A stretch of 64,000 nucleotides of DNA from Fluviicola chungangensis. GTDB taxonomy: Bacteria > Bacteroidota > Bacteroidia > Flavobacteriales_D > Crocinitomicaceae. The translations under genes and the position numbers were made by a program. Numbering within the stretch: position 1 is the stretch's first letter; the number at the start of each line of letters is the position of its first letter. The DNA lies in assembly GCF_007558725.1 (NCBI RefSeq), contig NZ_VLPL01000007.1:1-64000 (forward strand), written 5' to 3'. The notes under the pieces were generated by a model. It worked only from the letters and a program-made list of their open reading frames with translations. It had not been told where the DNA came from and searched no databases. Shown here one piece after another: positions 17,141-27,597 of this stretch.

Positions 17141-18886
17141 TTGAAAGAAAAACTGCGCTTACGCTTGTTTATATCAAAAGCTTTGCTTTCTCTTATTCAG
17201 GAAAAATGGCTGGTGATTCTGTTAATCAACTTATCGGTTTTCAGTTCTACCATTCTCTATTCACAGAAAAGTATTCATTTTTCAGATGCAAGCTTCAAAA
17301 AAATCAGTAAACGGAATTCTTTCAACTATTCGGATACTTTTTCGCTTGAGAAGCAACTGCAGGACATTCAGTTCCTGGCTTATAAAAAGGGATACCTCAC
17401 TTTCGGGATCGATTCCATTATTCCGAGTGACAGTTTAAACAGTGAAGCATATTTTACGCTCGGCCTGCGGTATAAACAATTAAACCTTTCAATCTCTGAC
17501 AATAGTAAACGTGCGCTGAGAGAAATCGGGATTAGTCCGCGATCGATAGAAACGCTCCCTCCCACTCCCCTGGAAATTTCCAAAAGCCTGGAACGCATTC
17601 TTCGTGATTTTGAAATTGCCGGTTATCCTTTTGCACGTATTTCGTTTGAAGATCTGCGCGTTGAAAAGGAAACCCTTTTCGCAGAACTCATTATTGCTCC
17701 GAACTCCCGGGTAAAATGGAATGACCTCATCGTATCGGGAAATAAAGTCAAATTATCCAAAAAATACCTGGAAAATTTCCTTCACATCGAAAAAGGAAAT
17801 TGGTATAACCAGGAACAGGTGAACCTGATCAATACGCGATTGACCCAATTGATTTTCGTGAAACAGCTAAAACCCGCCGAAATCCTGTTTACTCCGGAAG
17901 GTGCCAATCTGTATTTGTATCTCGAAACAAAACCGGTTTCGTTATTCAACGGAACAATCGGCCTGCAGCAAGATCCGATCAAATTGAAGTACCAATTAAC
18001 CGGGGATCTGCGATTGAAACTTCAGAATGCATTCAAACACGGAGAGCTTTTCGACCTGAACTGGCGCTCCATTCAACCGGGAAGTCCGCAGTTGAAGATC
18101 CAGGCCGCGTATCCGTTCTTATTCAATACACCCTTCGGGCTGGACGGGCAATTTTCACTGTTCAAGCGGGATTCAACCTTCCTGGAATTAAAAACCAGTA
18201 TTGGAATTACTTATTTTGTTTCGGGAGGAAAAACATTGACCGGATTTTACAAAAACCAACAATCCAACCTGCTAGGTGCAGCAAACACCGGACTGGCTTA
18301 CGGAACTTCCAAAAGCAATTTATACGGGCTTTCCTTCCGCAATCAGACAGTCGACTATTTACCCAATCCGCGGAAAGGATTTATCTGGTATCTGGAAGGG
18401 AACATTGGAAAACGGACACTCATCAAAGACTCCGTTACCAATCACTACCTCATCTACGGCGGGAAAGTTCAAATTGAATATTACCAGTCGCTTGGAAAGC
18501 GATTTGTACTAAAAGGAGGCCTGATCAGCGAATCGTTTTACACCAACAACATTCAGCAGAACGAACTCCTGCGCTTCGGAGGAAACCTCTCCCAGCGAGG
18601 CTTCATGGAAGATGAATTGCTGGGTACTTTCCGCGCAACAGTGACCATTGAACCCCGGTTTATACTCGATCAGAATTCCTATTTGTTTGTGTTCTACGAT
18701 CAAAGCTGGTATGAACGCAACGTGCAGCAATACCGGCACGATTCTCCGAAAGGTTTCGGGGCAGGACTTTGTTTCGGAACCAATATCGGGATTTTCTCAT
18801 TGACATACGCATTGGGACAGCAATTCTCCAATCCGATCCTGTTCAGGGATTCAAAGGTACATTTTGGATATGTTGCGTATTTCTAA
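17141..18886 (+). CDS. Omp85/BamA-like outer-membrane protein with POTRA-like domains
   Basis: The frame starts at TTG 17141 (a GTG at 17213 is an alternative); both leave a hydrophobic signal ending at ILYSQ. Residues ~60-280 look like POTRA modules (beta-alpha-alpha-beta-beta, with WNDLIVSGNKVKLSKKYLENFL typical of one). The rest looks like a 16-strand-type barrel with repeated aromatic strands (LPNPRKGFIWYLEG is a typical Omp85 strand, and RGFMEDELLGTFRATVTIEP is another) and ends YVAYF. The architecture resembles TamA/BamA-like proteins, which insert or secrete proteins or lipids at the outer membrane. It is shorter than BamA, so it is more likely an accessory Omp85 member. Confidence 0.72.
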   Translation: MKEKLRLRLFISKALLSLIQEKWLVILLINLSVFSSTILYSQKSIHFSDASFKKISKRNSFNYSDTFSLEKQLQDIQFLAYKKGYLTFGIDSIIPSDSLNSEAYFTLGLRYKQLNLSISDNSKRALREIGISPRSIETLPPTPLEISKSLERILRDFEIAGYPFARISFEDLRVEKETLFAELIIAPNSRVKWNDLIVSGNKVKLSKKYLENFLHIEKGNWYNQEQVNLINTRLTQLIFVKQLKPAEILFTPEGANLYLYLETKPVSLFNGTIGLQQDPIKLKYQLTGDLRLKLQNAFKHGELFDLNWRSIQPGSPQLKIQAAYPFLFNTPFGLDGQFSLFKRDSTFLELKTSIGITYFVSGGKTLTGFYKNQQSNLLGAANTGLAYGTSKSNLYGLSFRNQTVDYLPNPRKGFIWYLEGNIGKRTLIKDSVTNHYLIYGGKVQIEYYQSLGKRFVLKGGLISESFYTNNIQQNELLRFGGNLSQRGFMEDELLGTFRATVTIEPRFILDQNSYLFVFYDQSWYERNVQQYRHDSPKGFGAGLCFGTNIGIFSLTYALGQQFSNPILFRDSKVHFGYVAYF

Positions 18887-18970
18887 TCGACCGATCCTAA
18901 AATCAATCAAAGAAACACTTTAATCAATCCGTTAGGTCCTGTTTCTTTTTTTCTTTAACTTAAAACTCTG

Positions 18971-20296
18971 ATGAACTACTTATGCATATCGGACAAGGTT
19001 TGGAAATCCATTCTTACGGTGCTTCTGCTTTCATTTAGCGGCGCCGTTTATTCCCAGGATGTGGTGGTTACCGGAACGGTCATGAATGAGCAAAATCAGC
19101 GGGTATCCGGTGTTGAGATCAAACTCGGAGCGGCTAATGTAAAATCCAACAGCAAGGGAATATTCCTGTTAAGAACAACCAATCTTCCTGCGCAACTGTA
19201 CGCGAAGCATCCGCTTTATAACGATTATTTCGAAATTGTCAGAGCTCCTGTAAACAAAGACGACACACTTAAAGTAGAGATCATCCTGGAAGGAAAAGAA
19301 ACGGAACTGGAAGAAGTTACTGTTAACGCTTCCCAGGTCATTTGGGTTTACGAAAAGAAAAATACCCACATCATTGATTTTGCACTTTACGAAAAAGAAA
19401 TACTGCTTGTTTGCCAGGAAAATCACAAGTACTTTCTTAGAAGACTGGATTCGATCGGTAGAAAAATAGTTGATCTTCCCATCAAAAAAAATCCGGTCGG
19501 CCTCTATGCCGATTGCACCGGGGGAACACATTTGGTTTATTCCGACAGTATTTTCGAAATCAAGTTTATCCGGAATTCCATCGGAATGCTTGCCGGACAT
19601 TCCTATGAGGAAACTATGAAGGTATTGTCGCCCTGCATCATTTCCAGTGCGGATAACTTCATCTTAAAAAGACTTGGTCCGCATAACAAACTGATTGAAT
19701 ATGTGAAAATTGACTGGAACACGAAAAAGCCAAGCTTACTTTATTCAACCAGTGACCGGCAAAAAATGCGGGAACTGGATGATTTTGCGATGGAAAATGA
19801 AATTGCCGTTCCTGTGTCCAATCCGAACTACAAACGCGGGCAACAAGCAAACAATTTAACAGACAGGCAAAAATGGGATAACCAGCAATTTTACAATCAA
19901 ATCCTTAAAAAACCGCTATATGCTCCTATTTTCGAGATCAATGATTCCATTTTTATTTTCGACCACTTTAAGGACAGTGCTTTGGTTTATTCTATTTCAG
20001 GGAAATATATTCGTTCGTTCCAAATAAGCTATCATTATTTTGAAAATTGGAAAAGCGAATTGCTTATTAACGAAGAAAAAACAAAACTCTATGCCAAGTA
20101 TGAAATCAATGGACTCGTGACACTTCGCCAGATCAATCCTTCGACTGGAAAAGTTGTCAGCCTGGACGTACTTGAAAAACACATTCATCCGATCAACATT
20201 CAAATCCGGGGTAATTATGCTTATTATATCTATAACCATTATTTGGACAACAGTATTCATTATCTTTATAAACAACCGCTGAAAAACATTCCTTAA
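18971..20296 (+). CDS. Secreted protein with carboxypeptidase-regulatory-like domain, tandem paralogue 1
   Basis: 441 residues. A signal segment (LLLSFSGAVYSQD) precedes a carboxypeptidase-regulatory-like domain (VVVTGTVMNEQNQRVSGVEI, residues ~27-115). A ~320-residue domain of unknown type follows with IWVYEKKNTHIIDFALY, CQENHKYFLRRLD and EINDSIFIFDHFKDSALVYS, suggestive of a beta-propeller-like repeat. It is the first and most diverged of three adjacent paralogues (next starts 11 bp later). Likely cell-envelope or extracellular. No enzyme motif was recognised. Confidence 0.7.
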   Translation: MNYLCISDKVWKSILTVLLLSFSGAVYSQDVVVTGTVMNEQNQRVSGVEIKLGAANVKSNSKGIFLLRTTNLPAQLYAKHPLYNDYFEIVRAPVNKDDTLKVEIILEGKETELEEVTVNASQVIWVYEKKNTHIIDFALYEKEILLVCQENHKYFLRRLDSIGRKIVDLPIKKNPVGLYADCTGGTHLVYSDSIFEIKFIRNSIGMLAGHSYEETMKVLSPCIISSADNFILKRLGPHNKLIEYVKIDWNTKKPSLLYSTSDRQKMRELDDFAMENEIAVPVSNPNYKRGQQANNLTDRQKWDNQQFYNQILKKPLYAPIFEINDSIFIFDHFKDSALVYSISGKYIRSFQISYHYFENWKSELLINEEKTKLYAKYEINGLVTLRQINPSTGKVVSLDVLEKHIHPINIQIRGNYAYYIYNHYLDNSIHYLYKQPLKNIP

Positions 20297-20307
20297 ACCC
20301 AATCGAC

Positions 20308-21612
20308 ATGAGACATTTAAATCACTTCCAAATCCTTTGTCTGGTCCTATTTTGCGGATGCGTGATGAATACAGGCCTATCCCAGGTGGAAGCAGTTGTG
20401 AAAGGAAAAGTAATCAACGAGAACGGAACACCTATTAAAAATGCCTCTGTAAAATTGGGAAATTCGGATGCCCGAACCAATTCATCCGGTTTTTTCATTG
20501 TAAAGAATACCGACTTTCCTGCTCAGTTGACAGTAAATCATGTGCTATACTCTGAATACACGGACATGGTTGCACTTCCCGAACGATGGAAAGATACAAT
20601 CCGCGTATTTGTAGTAATGACCGGAAAAGAAAAGGAATTGGAAGAAGTGACTGTTTCCGCCGAAAAAATCTTTTGGGTATATCCCAGAAAGCAAGCCAAT
20701 GTGCTGGACTTTCTCCTGCAACCGGATGACGAAATTTTACTCTGCTGCAGTGATGAACACCATTATTTTGTTCGAGGACTGGATGCGTCCGGAGAAAAGG
20801 TCTTTGAAACGAACATACGCAATCATCCCAGAAAATTATATCGCGACTGTATGGAAAACATTCACTTGGTTTATGCAGATAGTATCTATGAAACAGCAAT
20901 GGTCAATAATTCCATCGGGATCTTTTCACCGAAACCGGCTCTTGGAGTCTTTAGTTTTCTTCAATCCTGTGTCTACAAGGATGACCGGAATTTAGTGAAA
21001 TACAATTATTCCGAAAGGGATCAGCGTATTGAATATTCTGCAATTAATCTTCAAACTAAAATTACCCGGGTAATGTATGTCGGAGAGGATCGTTCCCGCA
21101 ACAGGGGGCTCCGCGAATACGAGCAGGAAAATCGTACCGCAGACAATGATCTCTTTCTCACAACAGACAAGAATGCGATCCGGAAAGTACGCGATAAATG
21201 GAGCAATATCCGATTCTATGATCTGATCCTGACCGATCCGGTTTATATTCCCTTATTTGAGATCAATGATTCCCTGATTATTTTCGACCATCTCAACGAT
21301 TCCGCTATTGTTTTTACTAAAGCGGGGATACGTGTACGATCATTTTCTATTGTTTACCATTACTTCAAAGGGTGGAAAAAAGAACTCATTACCAATATGG
21401 AAAAAACGAAGATTTACGCCCGTTATGAGAAGGAAGGGTTAACGATCCTTCGGGAGCTCAATCCAACAAATGGAAAAACGGAACGGATTATCAAATTGGA
21501 AAAGCATGTTTTCCCCGAGCATCTCCAAATTCACGGGGATTTCATTTATTACATCTACAAAGATTACCTGGACCAGAGTATGCACTACCTATTTAAACAA
21601 AAACTTGAATAG
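20308..21612 (+). CDS. Secreted protein with carboxypeptidase-regulatory-like domain, tandem paralogue 2
   Basis: 434 residues with the same layout as its neighbours: signal peptide (ILCLVLFCGCVMNTGLSQ), regulatory-like beta sandwich (VKGKVINENGTPIKNASVKL), and the unassigned domain with FWVYPRKQANVLDFLLQ, ILLCCSDEHHYFVR and EINDSLIIFDHLNDSAIVFT. It is closer to paralogue 3 than to paralogue 1. The gap to paralogue 1 is 11 bp, so the two are co-transcribed. A CCCCGGAAGGGG mini-hairpin just after the stop, near 21650, may reduce read-through into paralogue 3. Confidence 0.72.
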   Translation: MRHLNHFQILCLVLFCGCVMNTGLSQVEAVVKGKVINENGTPIKNASVKLGNSDARTNSSGFFIVKNTDFPAQLTVNHVLYSEYTDMVALPERWKDTIRVFVVMTGKEKELEEVTVSAEKIFWVYPRKQANVLDFLLQPDDEILLCCSDEHHYFVRGLDASGEKVFETNIRNHPRKLYRDCMENIHLVYADSIYETAMVNNSIGIFSPKPALGVFSFLQSCVYKDDRNLVKYNYSERDQRIEYSAINLQTKITRVMYVGEDRSRNRGLREYEQENRTADNDLFLTTDKNAIRKVRDKWSNIRFYDLILTDPVYIPLFEINDSLIIFDHLNDSAIVFTKAGIRVRSFSIVYHYFKGWKKELITNMEKTKIYARYEKEGLTILRELNPTNGKTERIIKLEKHVFPEHLQIHGDFIYYIYKDYLDQSMHYLFKQKLE

Positions 21613-21752
21613 GATCAGCTACATACCTGAAGTGACTCCAGGTTAATAACCCCGGAAGGGGCTGCCAAAAAATCAGGTATATTATTCGCGTGCGGAACTG
21701 GTTTTCCCCGATCAATTGTTTACTTTTATCTAAAAAATCATCCATCAAATAC

Positions 21753-23084
21753 ATGCCAGGCTTTCCACATTTTTTGTTTTTTTTGATCTGCTTGACCTGC
21801 ATAAATTCCGCTTGGTGCCAGGATGACATCATCATTAAAGGAAAGGTAGTCAACGAAAGCGGAGCACCGATTAAGAATGCCTCTGTTCAGATAGATATCC
21901 ATAATACACGTACCAATTCCAATGGCTTTTTCATCTTAAAAAACGGAAATTTCCCGGCACAATTGACCGTCAAAGGCAATTTGTACAAGGATTTTACCGA
22001 TATTTTACTTTTTCCCGAAAAATGGAAAGACACCCTGATGGTTTATGTCGTCATGGAAGGAAAAGAAACCCAGTTGGACGAAGTAACAATCAATGCTGAC
22101 AGCAAATTCTGGGTGTATCCGCGCAAACAGGCCAATGTACTCGATTTCAAAGTGGAACCGGACGGCAATATCATTTTATGCTGCAGCGATGAACACACTT
22201 ATTACCTGCGTCATTTGAATGAAACAGGAGATAAGATGTATGAAACTCCTATCAGAAAACACCCGAAACAAATCAAACAGGATTGTGGGGGAAAATTTCA
22301 CCTGATTTACAACGACAGTGTTTATGAAACCTCCATTGTAGGTCAGGCCGTCGGAATTTTTTCTCCTCTTCCTTACCACAAAGCCATCGGGTTACTCGAC
22401 AATTGTTCTTATTCGGATGATACATCAATCATCATCCGAACCTATATGAATCAAAAACAGTACCTGGAATACCAACTGATCACCAAAAAAACGCGCCTCA
22501 GTAAAACACTCTATGTGAGCCAGGACCGTCAGAAAAGCCGGCAATTGAAAGATTATCAGCGGGAGAACAAGCAGACTGTGAGCGAGATCCTGAAAGAATC
22601 CAACACGAACCACAGTGATAAACTATCAAACGACCGGCACGACCTAAAAAAAGCACGGGAACGATGGAGTACGCAACAATTTTATGACCTGATCCTTCTT
22701 AAACCGATCTATGCTCCTTTATTTGAATTGAATGATTCGCTGATTATTTTCGACCATCCGAACGATTCTGCGATCGTATTCACAAAATCCGGTGTGCGGA
22801 TCCGAAGTTTTCCTATTGCCTACCAATATTTCAGAGGCTGGAAAAGCGAATTGATTCCCAATATCGAGAAAACAGCAATTTATGCCCGTTTTGAAAGAGA
22901 TGGGATTACCAGTCTCCGTAAAATTAACCTGGTCAATGGAAAGGTAGAAGAAGTGGTACAGATAAAGGACCACATTTACCCGGAACATATCCAGATCCAC
23001 CGGGACTTCATTTACTATGTTTACAAAGATTATTTGGATTTGAGCATGCACTATATTTTCAAACAACATCTGACAAACCGGTAA
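21753..23084 (+). CDS. Secreted protein with carboxypeptidase-regulatory-like domain, tandem paralogue 3
   Basis: 443 residues from the ATG at 21753 (MPGFPHFLFFLICLTCINSA, a signal peptide). The frame opens at 21690, but those residues precede a TACTTTTA promoter-like stretch and are not signal-like. The regulatory-like domain (IIKGKVVNESGAPIKNASVQ) and the C-terminal domain (FWVYPRKQANVLDFKVE, ILCCSDEHTYYLR, ELNDSLIIFDHPNDSAIVFT) match paralogue 2 closely. A ~25-residue insertion rich in K, N and S (ILKESNTNHSDKLSNDRH) lies in the middle. Recent duplication with separate promoter capture is a reasonable reading. Confidence 0.72.
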   Translation: MPGFPHFLFFLICLTCINSAWCQDDIIIKGKVVNESGAPIKNASVQIDIHNTRTNSNGFFILKNGNFPAQLTVKGNLYKDFTDILLFPEKWKDTLMVYVVMEGKETQLDEVTINADSKFWVYPRKQANVLDFKVEPDGNIILCCSDEHTYYLRHLNETGDKMYETPIRKHPKQIKQDCGGKFHLIYNDSVYETSIVGQAVGIFSPLPYHKAIGLLDNCSYSDDTSIIIRTYMNQKQYLEYQLITKKTRLSKTLYVSQDRQKSRQLKDYQRENKQTVSEILKESNTNHSDKLSNDRHDLKKARERWSTQQFYDLILLKPIYAPLFELNDSLIIFDHPNDSAIVFTKSGVRIRSFPIAYQYFRGWKSELIPNIEKTAIYARFERDGITSLRKINLVNGKVEEVVQIKDHIYPEHIQIHRDFIYYVYKDYLDLSMHYIFKQHLTNR

Positions 23085-23087
23085 AGA

Positions 23088-23120
23088 TTTGATTTCGGTT
23101 TGAAAAAGAAGGTAATTTTG
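23088..23120 (+). promoter_or_regulatory. Promoter for the Pif1-like helicase gene
   Basis: TTTG (23088-23091) and TAATTTTG (23113-23120) are spaced by 21 bp, matching the Bacteroidota -33/-7 arrangement. The start codon is at 23138. Confidence 0.7.
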
Positions 23121-23137
23121 CGTATCTTCAAGTAAGA

Positions 23138-25444
23138 ATGAAAAACAATACAGAATCCATCAGCAATCCGGCTGAATTTACGGAACGATTTATTAATCAA
23201 ACCAACAGTCCTGTTTTCCTCACCGGAAAAGCGGGAACCGGAAAAACCACCCTTCTGCGGAAGATTGTAGAAACCACTCATAAAAACACCGTCATTGTTG
23301 CTCCCACAGGAATTGCAGCCTTAAATGCCGGCGGGGTAACCATTCATTCTTTTTTTCAGCTTCCATTCAGTTCATTTATCCCTGAATTTGTTTCGAACGG
23401 ACTGGTTTCCGGGAACACCAAGTTTGAATCGAAAGAAACATTGAAACGTCATTTTCATTTCAATAAAACGCGCCAGAACCTCATCCGGAATGTGGAGCTC
23501 CTTATCATTGACGAAGTCTCCATGCTACGGGCTGATTTACTGGATGCTATTGACTGGACTTTACGAAATGTGCGCAAGAACAATCACCCTTTCGGTGGAC
23601 TTCAGGTTCTTTTCATCGGAGATTTGCTGCAACTTCCACCGGTTATCAAACCGGAAGAATGGAGTGTATTGCAAAAATACTATCATGGAATTTTCTTCTT
23701 CAATGCACGAGTTCTCCAGGAACAGGCTCCTGTTTATATCGAACTGGACAAAATATTTCGTCAGGACGACCAGCTTTTTATCGATCTCCTGAATAATTTA
23801 AGGAATAACCGGGTCACGTCAGAAGATCAGCGCTTACTGGAACAATACGTCAATCCGGACTTCGATTCTACCAAAGAAGAAGGATACATTACGTTAACAA
23901 CTCATAATTCCAAAGCTGACCAGATGAATGCAGCAGCTTTAAATTCGCTGAAGGAACAATCAATCATTTACTCAGCGGAAATCAAAAATGATTTTCCGCC
24001 ACACCTGTATCCGCTGGAAAAGGAAACGGAATTAAAGGTCGGTGCTCAAATCATGTTCATCAAGAACGATATTTCCTTTGAGAAGAACTTCTACAATGGT
24101 AAAATGGGCGTTATCAAATCCCTGACCAAGGATGAGATTGAAGTGTTTTTCAAAGAGGAGAACAGAAGCATTACCGTTGAGAAATACGAGTGGAATAATA
24201 TCAAATACACCTTAAATGAACAAAGCGGTGAAATCGAAGAAGAAATCCTCGGGACTTTCGTTCATTATCCCATTAAACTCGCCTGGGCAATTACCATTCA
24301 TAAAAGCCAGGGATTGACTTTCGACAAAGCCGTTTTGGATGTTTCCAATGTCTTTGCTCCGGGACAGGCTTACGTAGCATTATCCCGATTACGCAGCCTG
24401 AAAGGATTGGTTTTATTGAAACCGCTTTCCATGAACGGATTGGTGAACGATCACCAGGTCGTTTCCTATTCATCCAACAAAGCTCCCGAAGACCAAATGA
24501 AACTATACTTGGACAGGGAAACCTCCCGCTTTGTTTACAACAGCCTGGTACAAGCTTTCGATTGGTACGATTATACCACCAAATGGGCAACCTTCGAGTT
24601 GGGCTTTAAAAATCAAGGTCCGAAAACGGAAAAGGGGAAAGACAAATCGTGGGTAGCAAACCAGCTGCAAACAGTCCAGGCTACATTTGATGCAGCCCGT
24701 AAATTTCAAAATCAACTGGCCAACCTGTTTTCAAAAGAAAAACCGGAATGGGAATTTATTCATGAACGGGTACAGGCTGCTTACCAGTATTTCTTCAAGC
24801 CATTGGACGCCCAGGTATATTCCATCATGAAAAGACGCTATGAGGTGGCCAAGATCAAAAAAACAAAGAGCTATTTTGAGGAATTGGAAGAGTTGGAACA
24901 GGAAGTGATTGCAGTTGTTCATCGATTGATGAAAGGCCGTTTATTGATCGAAGCCATCGTCAACCAGAAACCATTTACGAAGGAAACCGTCAAATCAGCT
25001 GAAATCACGAACTACGTCATTGCTAAAAGCCATAGCATTCAACAGGAATTGCGGGCAAACCGTTCCATGATGGACGAAATGATGGAAGAAGATTTTACGG
25101 ATGTACTTCAATTAATAAAACCTAAAAAAGAAGTTAAAGAAGAAAAGGTCGCTAAGAAAAACACCTATGAAATTACTTTCGACCTGTTCGAAGCAGGAAA
25201 AACAATCGAAGAAATTGCAAATGAGCGTCAATTGGGGTTATCCACGATAGAAGGACATTTTGCGAAATTGATTCAGCAGGAAAAAATCGACATTACTTCG
25301 GTTCTGGACCCAAAGCGCATCAGCGAGATCGAATCGTACCTGGAAGACGCCGAAGGAAAAACGCTGGGGATGCTCAAAGAGGAATTGGGAGACAGAGTGA
25401 GTTATGCCGAATTGAAATGGGTTCAGGCTTCGAAGATGTTGTAA
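23138..25444 (+). CDS. Pif1/RecD2-like DNA helicase with C-terminal HTH
   Basis: 768 residues. Superfamily 1 motifs are clear: Walker A in LTGKAGTGKTTLLRKIV (residues ~28-44), Walker B in LLIIDEVSMLRADLLDAID, GDLLQLPPV, a late motif in WAITIHKSQGLTFDKAVLD, and YVALSRLRSLKGLVLL. The last ~90 residues contain an HTH_40-type domain (TYEITFDLFEAGKTIEEIAN, then GLSTIEGHFAKLI) like that at the end of some RecQ proteins. It is probably a 5'-3' helicase involved in replication or recombination. A coiled linker rich in E and K joins the two parts. Confidence 0.88.
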   Translation: MKNNTESISNPAEFTERFINQTNSPVFLTGKAGTGKTTLLRKIVETTHKNTVIVAPTGIAALNAGGVTIHSFFQLPFSSFIPEFVSNGLVSGNTKFESKETLKRHFHFNKTRQNLIRNVELLIIDEVSMLRADLLDAIDWTLRNVRKNNHPFGGLQVLFIGDLLQLPPVIKPEEWSVLQKYYHGIFFFNARVLQEQAPVYIELDKIFRQDDQLFIDLLNNLRNNRVTSEDQRLLEQYVNPDFDSTKEEGYITLTTHNSKADQMNAAALNSLKEQSIIYSAEIKNDFPPHLYPLEKETELKVGAQIMFIKNDISFEKNFYNGKMGVIKSLTKDEIEVFFKEENRSITVEKYEWNNIKYTLNEQSGEIEEEILGTFVHYPIKLAWAITIHKSQGLTFDKAVLDVSNVFAPGQAYVALSRLRSLKGLVLLKPLSMNGLVNDHQVVSYSSNKAPEDQMKLYLDRETSRFVYNSLVQAFDWYDYTTKWATFELGFKNQGPKTEKGKDKSWVANQLQTVQATFDAARKFQNQLANLFSKEKPEWEFIHERVQAAYQYFFKPLDAQVYSIMKRRYEVAKIKKTKSYFEELEELEQEVIAVVHRLMKGRLLIEAIVNQKPFTKETVKSAEITNYVIAKSHSIQQELRANRSMMDEMMEEDFTDVLQLIKPKKEVKEEKVAKKNTYEITFDLFEAGKTIEEIANERQLGLSTIEGHFAKLIQQEKIDITSVLDPKRISEIESYLEDAEGKTLGMLKEELGDRVSYAELKWVQASKML

Positions 25445-25643
25445 AAGCGCTTCAAAACCTTTACTGACGAGGCAATTCGTTATATAACAAAATCATGATT
25501 TTATGATATCACGATACCATAAAAAAATCACACCCGCAACAACAGATGTGATTTCACCAAACTACCAAATAACTGCTCGTCATTTAAACCAACCAATGAC
25601 TTTGTTTTCAAATAGAATACAATTGATTCAAAAAGTAACAGAA

Positions 25644-25688
25644 ATAAAAAACCCGGCATTTCGACTACACTCAATGACCGGGTTTTAA
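25644..25688 (-). terminator. Intrinsic terminator of metK
   Basis: On the minus strand AAAACCCGG pairs with CCGGGTTTT around a 20-nt loop, followed by a T-run. It lies 22 bp past the metK stop. The other part of the gap (25445-25643) is AT-rich and shows nothing else. Confidence 0.8.
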
Positions 25689-25709
25689 AATATAGTTATA
25701 AAGTGTTTC

Positions 25710-26990
25710 TTACAAAGAGAAAGCAGCTTTTACTTTATCTACGAAATCCAATTTCTCCCAAGTAAACAATTCTACTTCTTTCACCACCTGGGATCCATCC
25801 GGAGCACTGAATGTCTTCTTCACGATTTCATTCTTACGTCCCATGTGTCCGTAAGCAGCGGTTTCGGAATACATCGGGTTTCTCAATTTCAAACGTTGTT
25901 CAATCGCATAAGGACGCATGTCAAAAATTTCGGCACATTTCTTAGCGATATCCCCGTCTGTCATATTCACTTTTGATGTTCCATATGTATTGATAAACAA
26001 ACCACAAGGCTTAGCAACACCGATAGCATAAGATACTTGAACCAACACCTCATCACACAAACCGGCAGCCACTAAATTCTTAGCAATGTGGCGTGTTGCG
26101 TATGCTGCAGAACGGTCTACTTTTGAAGGATCTTTTCCGGAGAAAGCACCACCACCATGAGCACCTTTTCCACCATATGTGTCAACAATGATCTTGCGAC
26201 CTGTCAAACCGGTATCTCCATGCGGTCCACCGATAACGAATTTCCCTGTTGGATTGATATGATACGTGATTTGGTCGTTAAACAACGCTTGCAATTCCGG
26301 TTTTAATTTCGCTTTTACACGCGGAATAACGATGTTCACGATATCTTCCTTGATCTTTTTCAACATGTCCGCTTCCGTTCCGAAATCATCGTGTTGCGTA
26401 GAAACTACGATCGTATCGATACGTTGCGGAATATTGTCATCCGAATATTCGATCGTTACCTGTGATTTTGCATCCGGGCGCAAATACCCGATAATATGCG
26501 ATTCGTTGTTACGGATTTTAGACAACTCCTGAAGAATGTTGTGCGCCAAATCCAACGCCAACGGCATGTAATTTTCAGTTTCTTTCGTTGCGTAACCGAA
26601 CATCATCCCTTGATCACCAGCTCCCTGAGCCTCCGCTTTCGCTTCAAAGTCATCATTGGAAACTTTCCGGTCAACTCCCTGGTTGATATCGGAAGACTGA
26701 TCGTGGATTGCAGAAAGAATTCCGCAGGAGTTCGCTTCGAACATATACTCAGACTTCGTGTAACCGATCTTGCGGATCACATCACGTGCAATCGACTGAA
26801 CGTCCAAATACGTATTTGTTTTTACCTCTCCGGCCAAGACTACCTGACCTGTTGTTACTAGCGTTTCGCATGCGACCTTTGACGTTGGGTCAAAAGCCAT
26901 AAAGTTATCGATTAGCGCATCTGAAATTTGATCCGCTACTTTATCCGGGTGTCCTTCAGAAACAGATTCTGAGGTAAACAAGTATGACAT
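25710..26990 (-). CDS. metK: S-adenosylmethionine synthase
   Basis: 426 residues, slightly longer than E. coli MetK (384). It forms SAM from ATP and methionine. Family motifs: [20 protein letters not shown] at the N-terminus, [13 protein letters not shown] in the middle, and [20 protein letters not shown] with [19 protein letters not shown] (ATP and metal site). It is monocistronic with its own terminator. No SAM riboswitch is visible upstream (26991-27060); the 5' leader is short, preceded by a TAATTTCG promoter-like box. Confidence 0.97.
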   Translation of the reverse strand: MSYLFTSESVSEGHPDKVADQISDALIDNFMAFDPTSKVACETLVTTGQVVLAGEVKTNTYLDVQSIARDVIRKIGYTKSEYMFEANSCGILSAIHDQSSDINQGVDRKVSNDDFEAKAEAQGAGDQGMMFGYATKETENYMPLALDLAHNILQELSKIRNNESHIIGYLRPDAKSQVTIEYSDDNIPQRIDTIVVSTQHDDFGTEADMLKKIKEDIVNIVIPRVKAKLKPELQALFNDQITYHINPTGKFVIGGPHGDTGLTGRKIIVDTYGGKGAHGGGAFSGKDPSKVDRSAAYATRHIAKNLVAAGLCDEVLVQVSYAIGVAKPCGLFINTYGTSKVNMTDGDIAKKCAEIFDMRPYAIEQRLKLRNPMYSETAAYGHMGRKNEIVKKTFSAPDGSQVVKEVELFTWEKLDFVDKVKAAFSL

Positions 26991-27126
26991 AGTCCTTGAG
27001 TATAAAATTTATGGGTGCGAAATTAGTGAAAAAAAAGAAATTGATTCGCGAATGTTGAAAAAACAGGTATGAATATTCTACTAAAAAGGTGGATTAATTG
27101 ATTGCCCCGGACTTTTCAATACCAGA

Positions 27127-27597
27127 TTACAAATGCTTACCCGATTTCAATCGTTCGTCAACGGGCAATTCGATAAATTCCTTTATTTCGACCCTTCCAA
27201 ATTCACTGAACAATGGATTGAGAATATAATTAGACTCCAACCAGACTATTGTTGACGGCACTTTTAATGCGAAAAAATTGGTGTTCTTTGATAATTCTGT
27301 GAAAATCCCTGTTGTTTTCGATGAATACGGATATTGGTTCCACCTTTCCGGCAAATCATCCAATACTTTAATTTCGAAATCATCGGGAAACTCTATTTTG
27401 GCTATTAGAATTTCTTTAGGTAAATATGCAATATTTGCTGAATGGACATAATATTCCAAAAGTGCCAACGAAATATTTTCAGAACAATAAACTGCTCTCG
27501 TACCTATTTCATTCCATCTCCCTCCCACTTTTTCAGCCCCAATACCCGACAAGGTTTGAGCCTTGTACTTAACGTTTGCCAGCCTGTAAACAACCAT
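27127..27597 (-). CDS. RES-domain toxin
   Basis: 156 residues, standard size for RES toxins, which degrade NAD+ in characterised relatives such as MbcT. The named conserved residues are present: Arg5 in VYRLA, Glu48 in ALLEYYVHS, and Ser115 in KVPSTIVWLESNYILNP, together with GGRWNEIGTRAVYCS. Its ATG overlaps the antitoxin stop (TAATG), so the two are co-translated. Target and NAD+ hydrolysis are inferred from the family. Confidence 0.9.
   Translation of the reverse strand: MVVYRLANVKYKAQTLSGIGAEKVGGRWNEIGTRAVYCSENISLALLEYYVHSANIAYLPKEILIAKIEFPDDFEIKVLDDLPERWNQYPYSSKTTGIFTELSKNTNFFALKVPSTIVWLESNYILNPLFSEFGRVEIKEFIELPVDERLKSGKHL

Noticed and set aside
26991-27126. SAM riboswitch upstream of metK
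   Set aside because: The leader is too short and I see no conserved SAM-riboswitch core.
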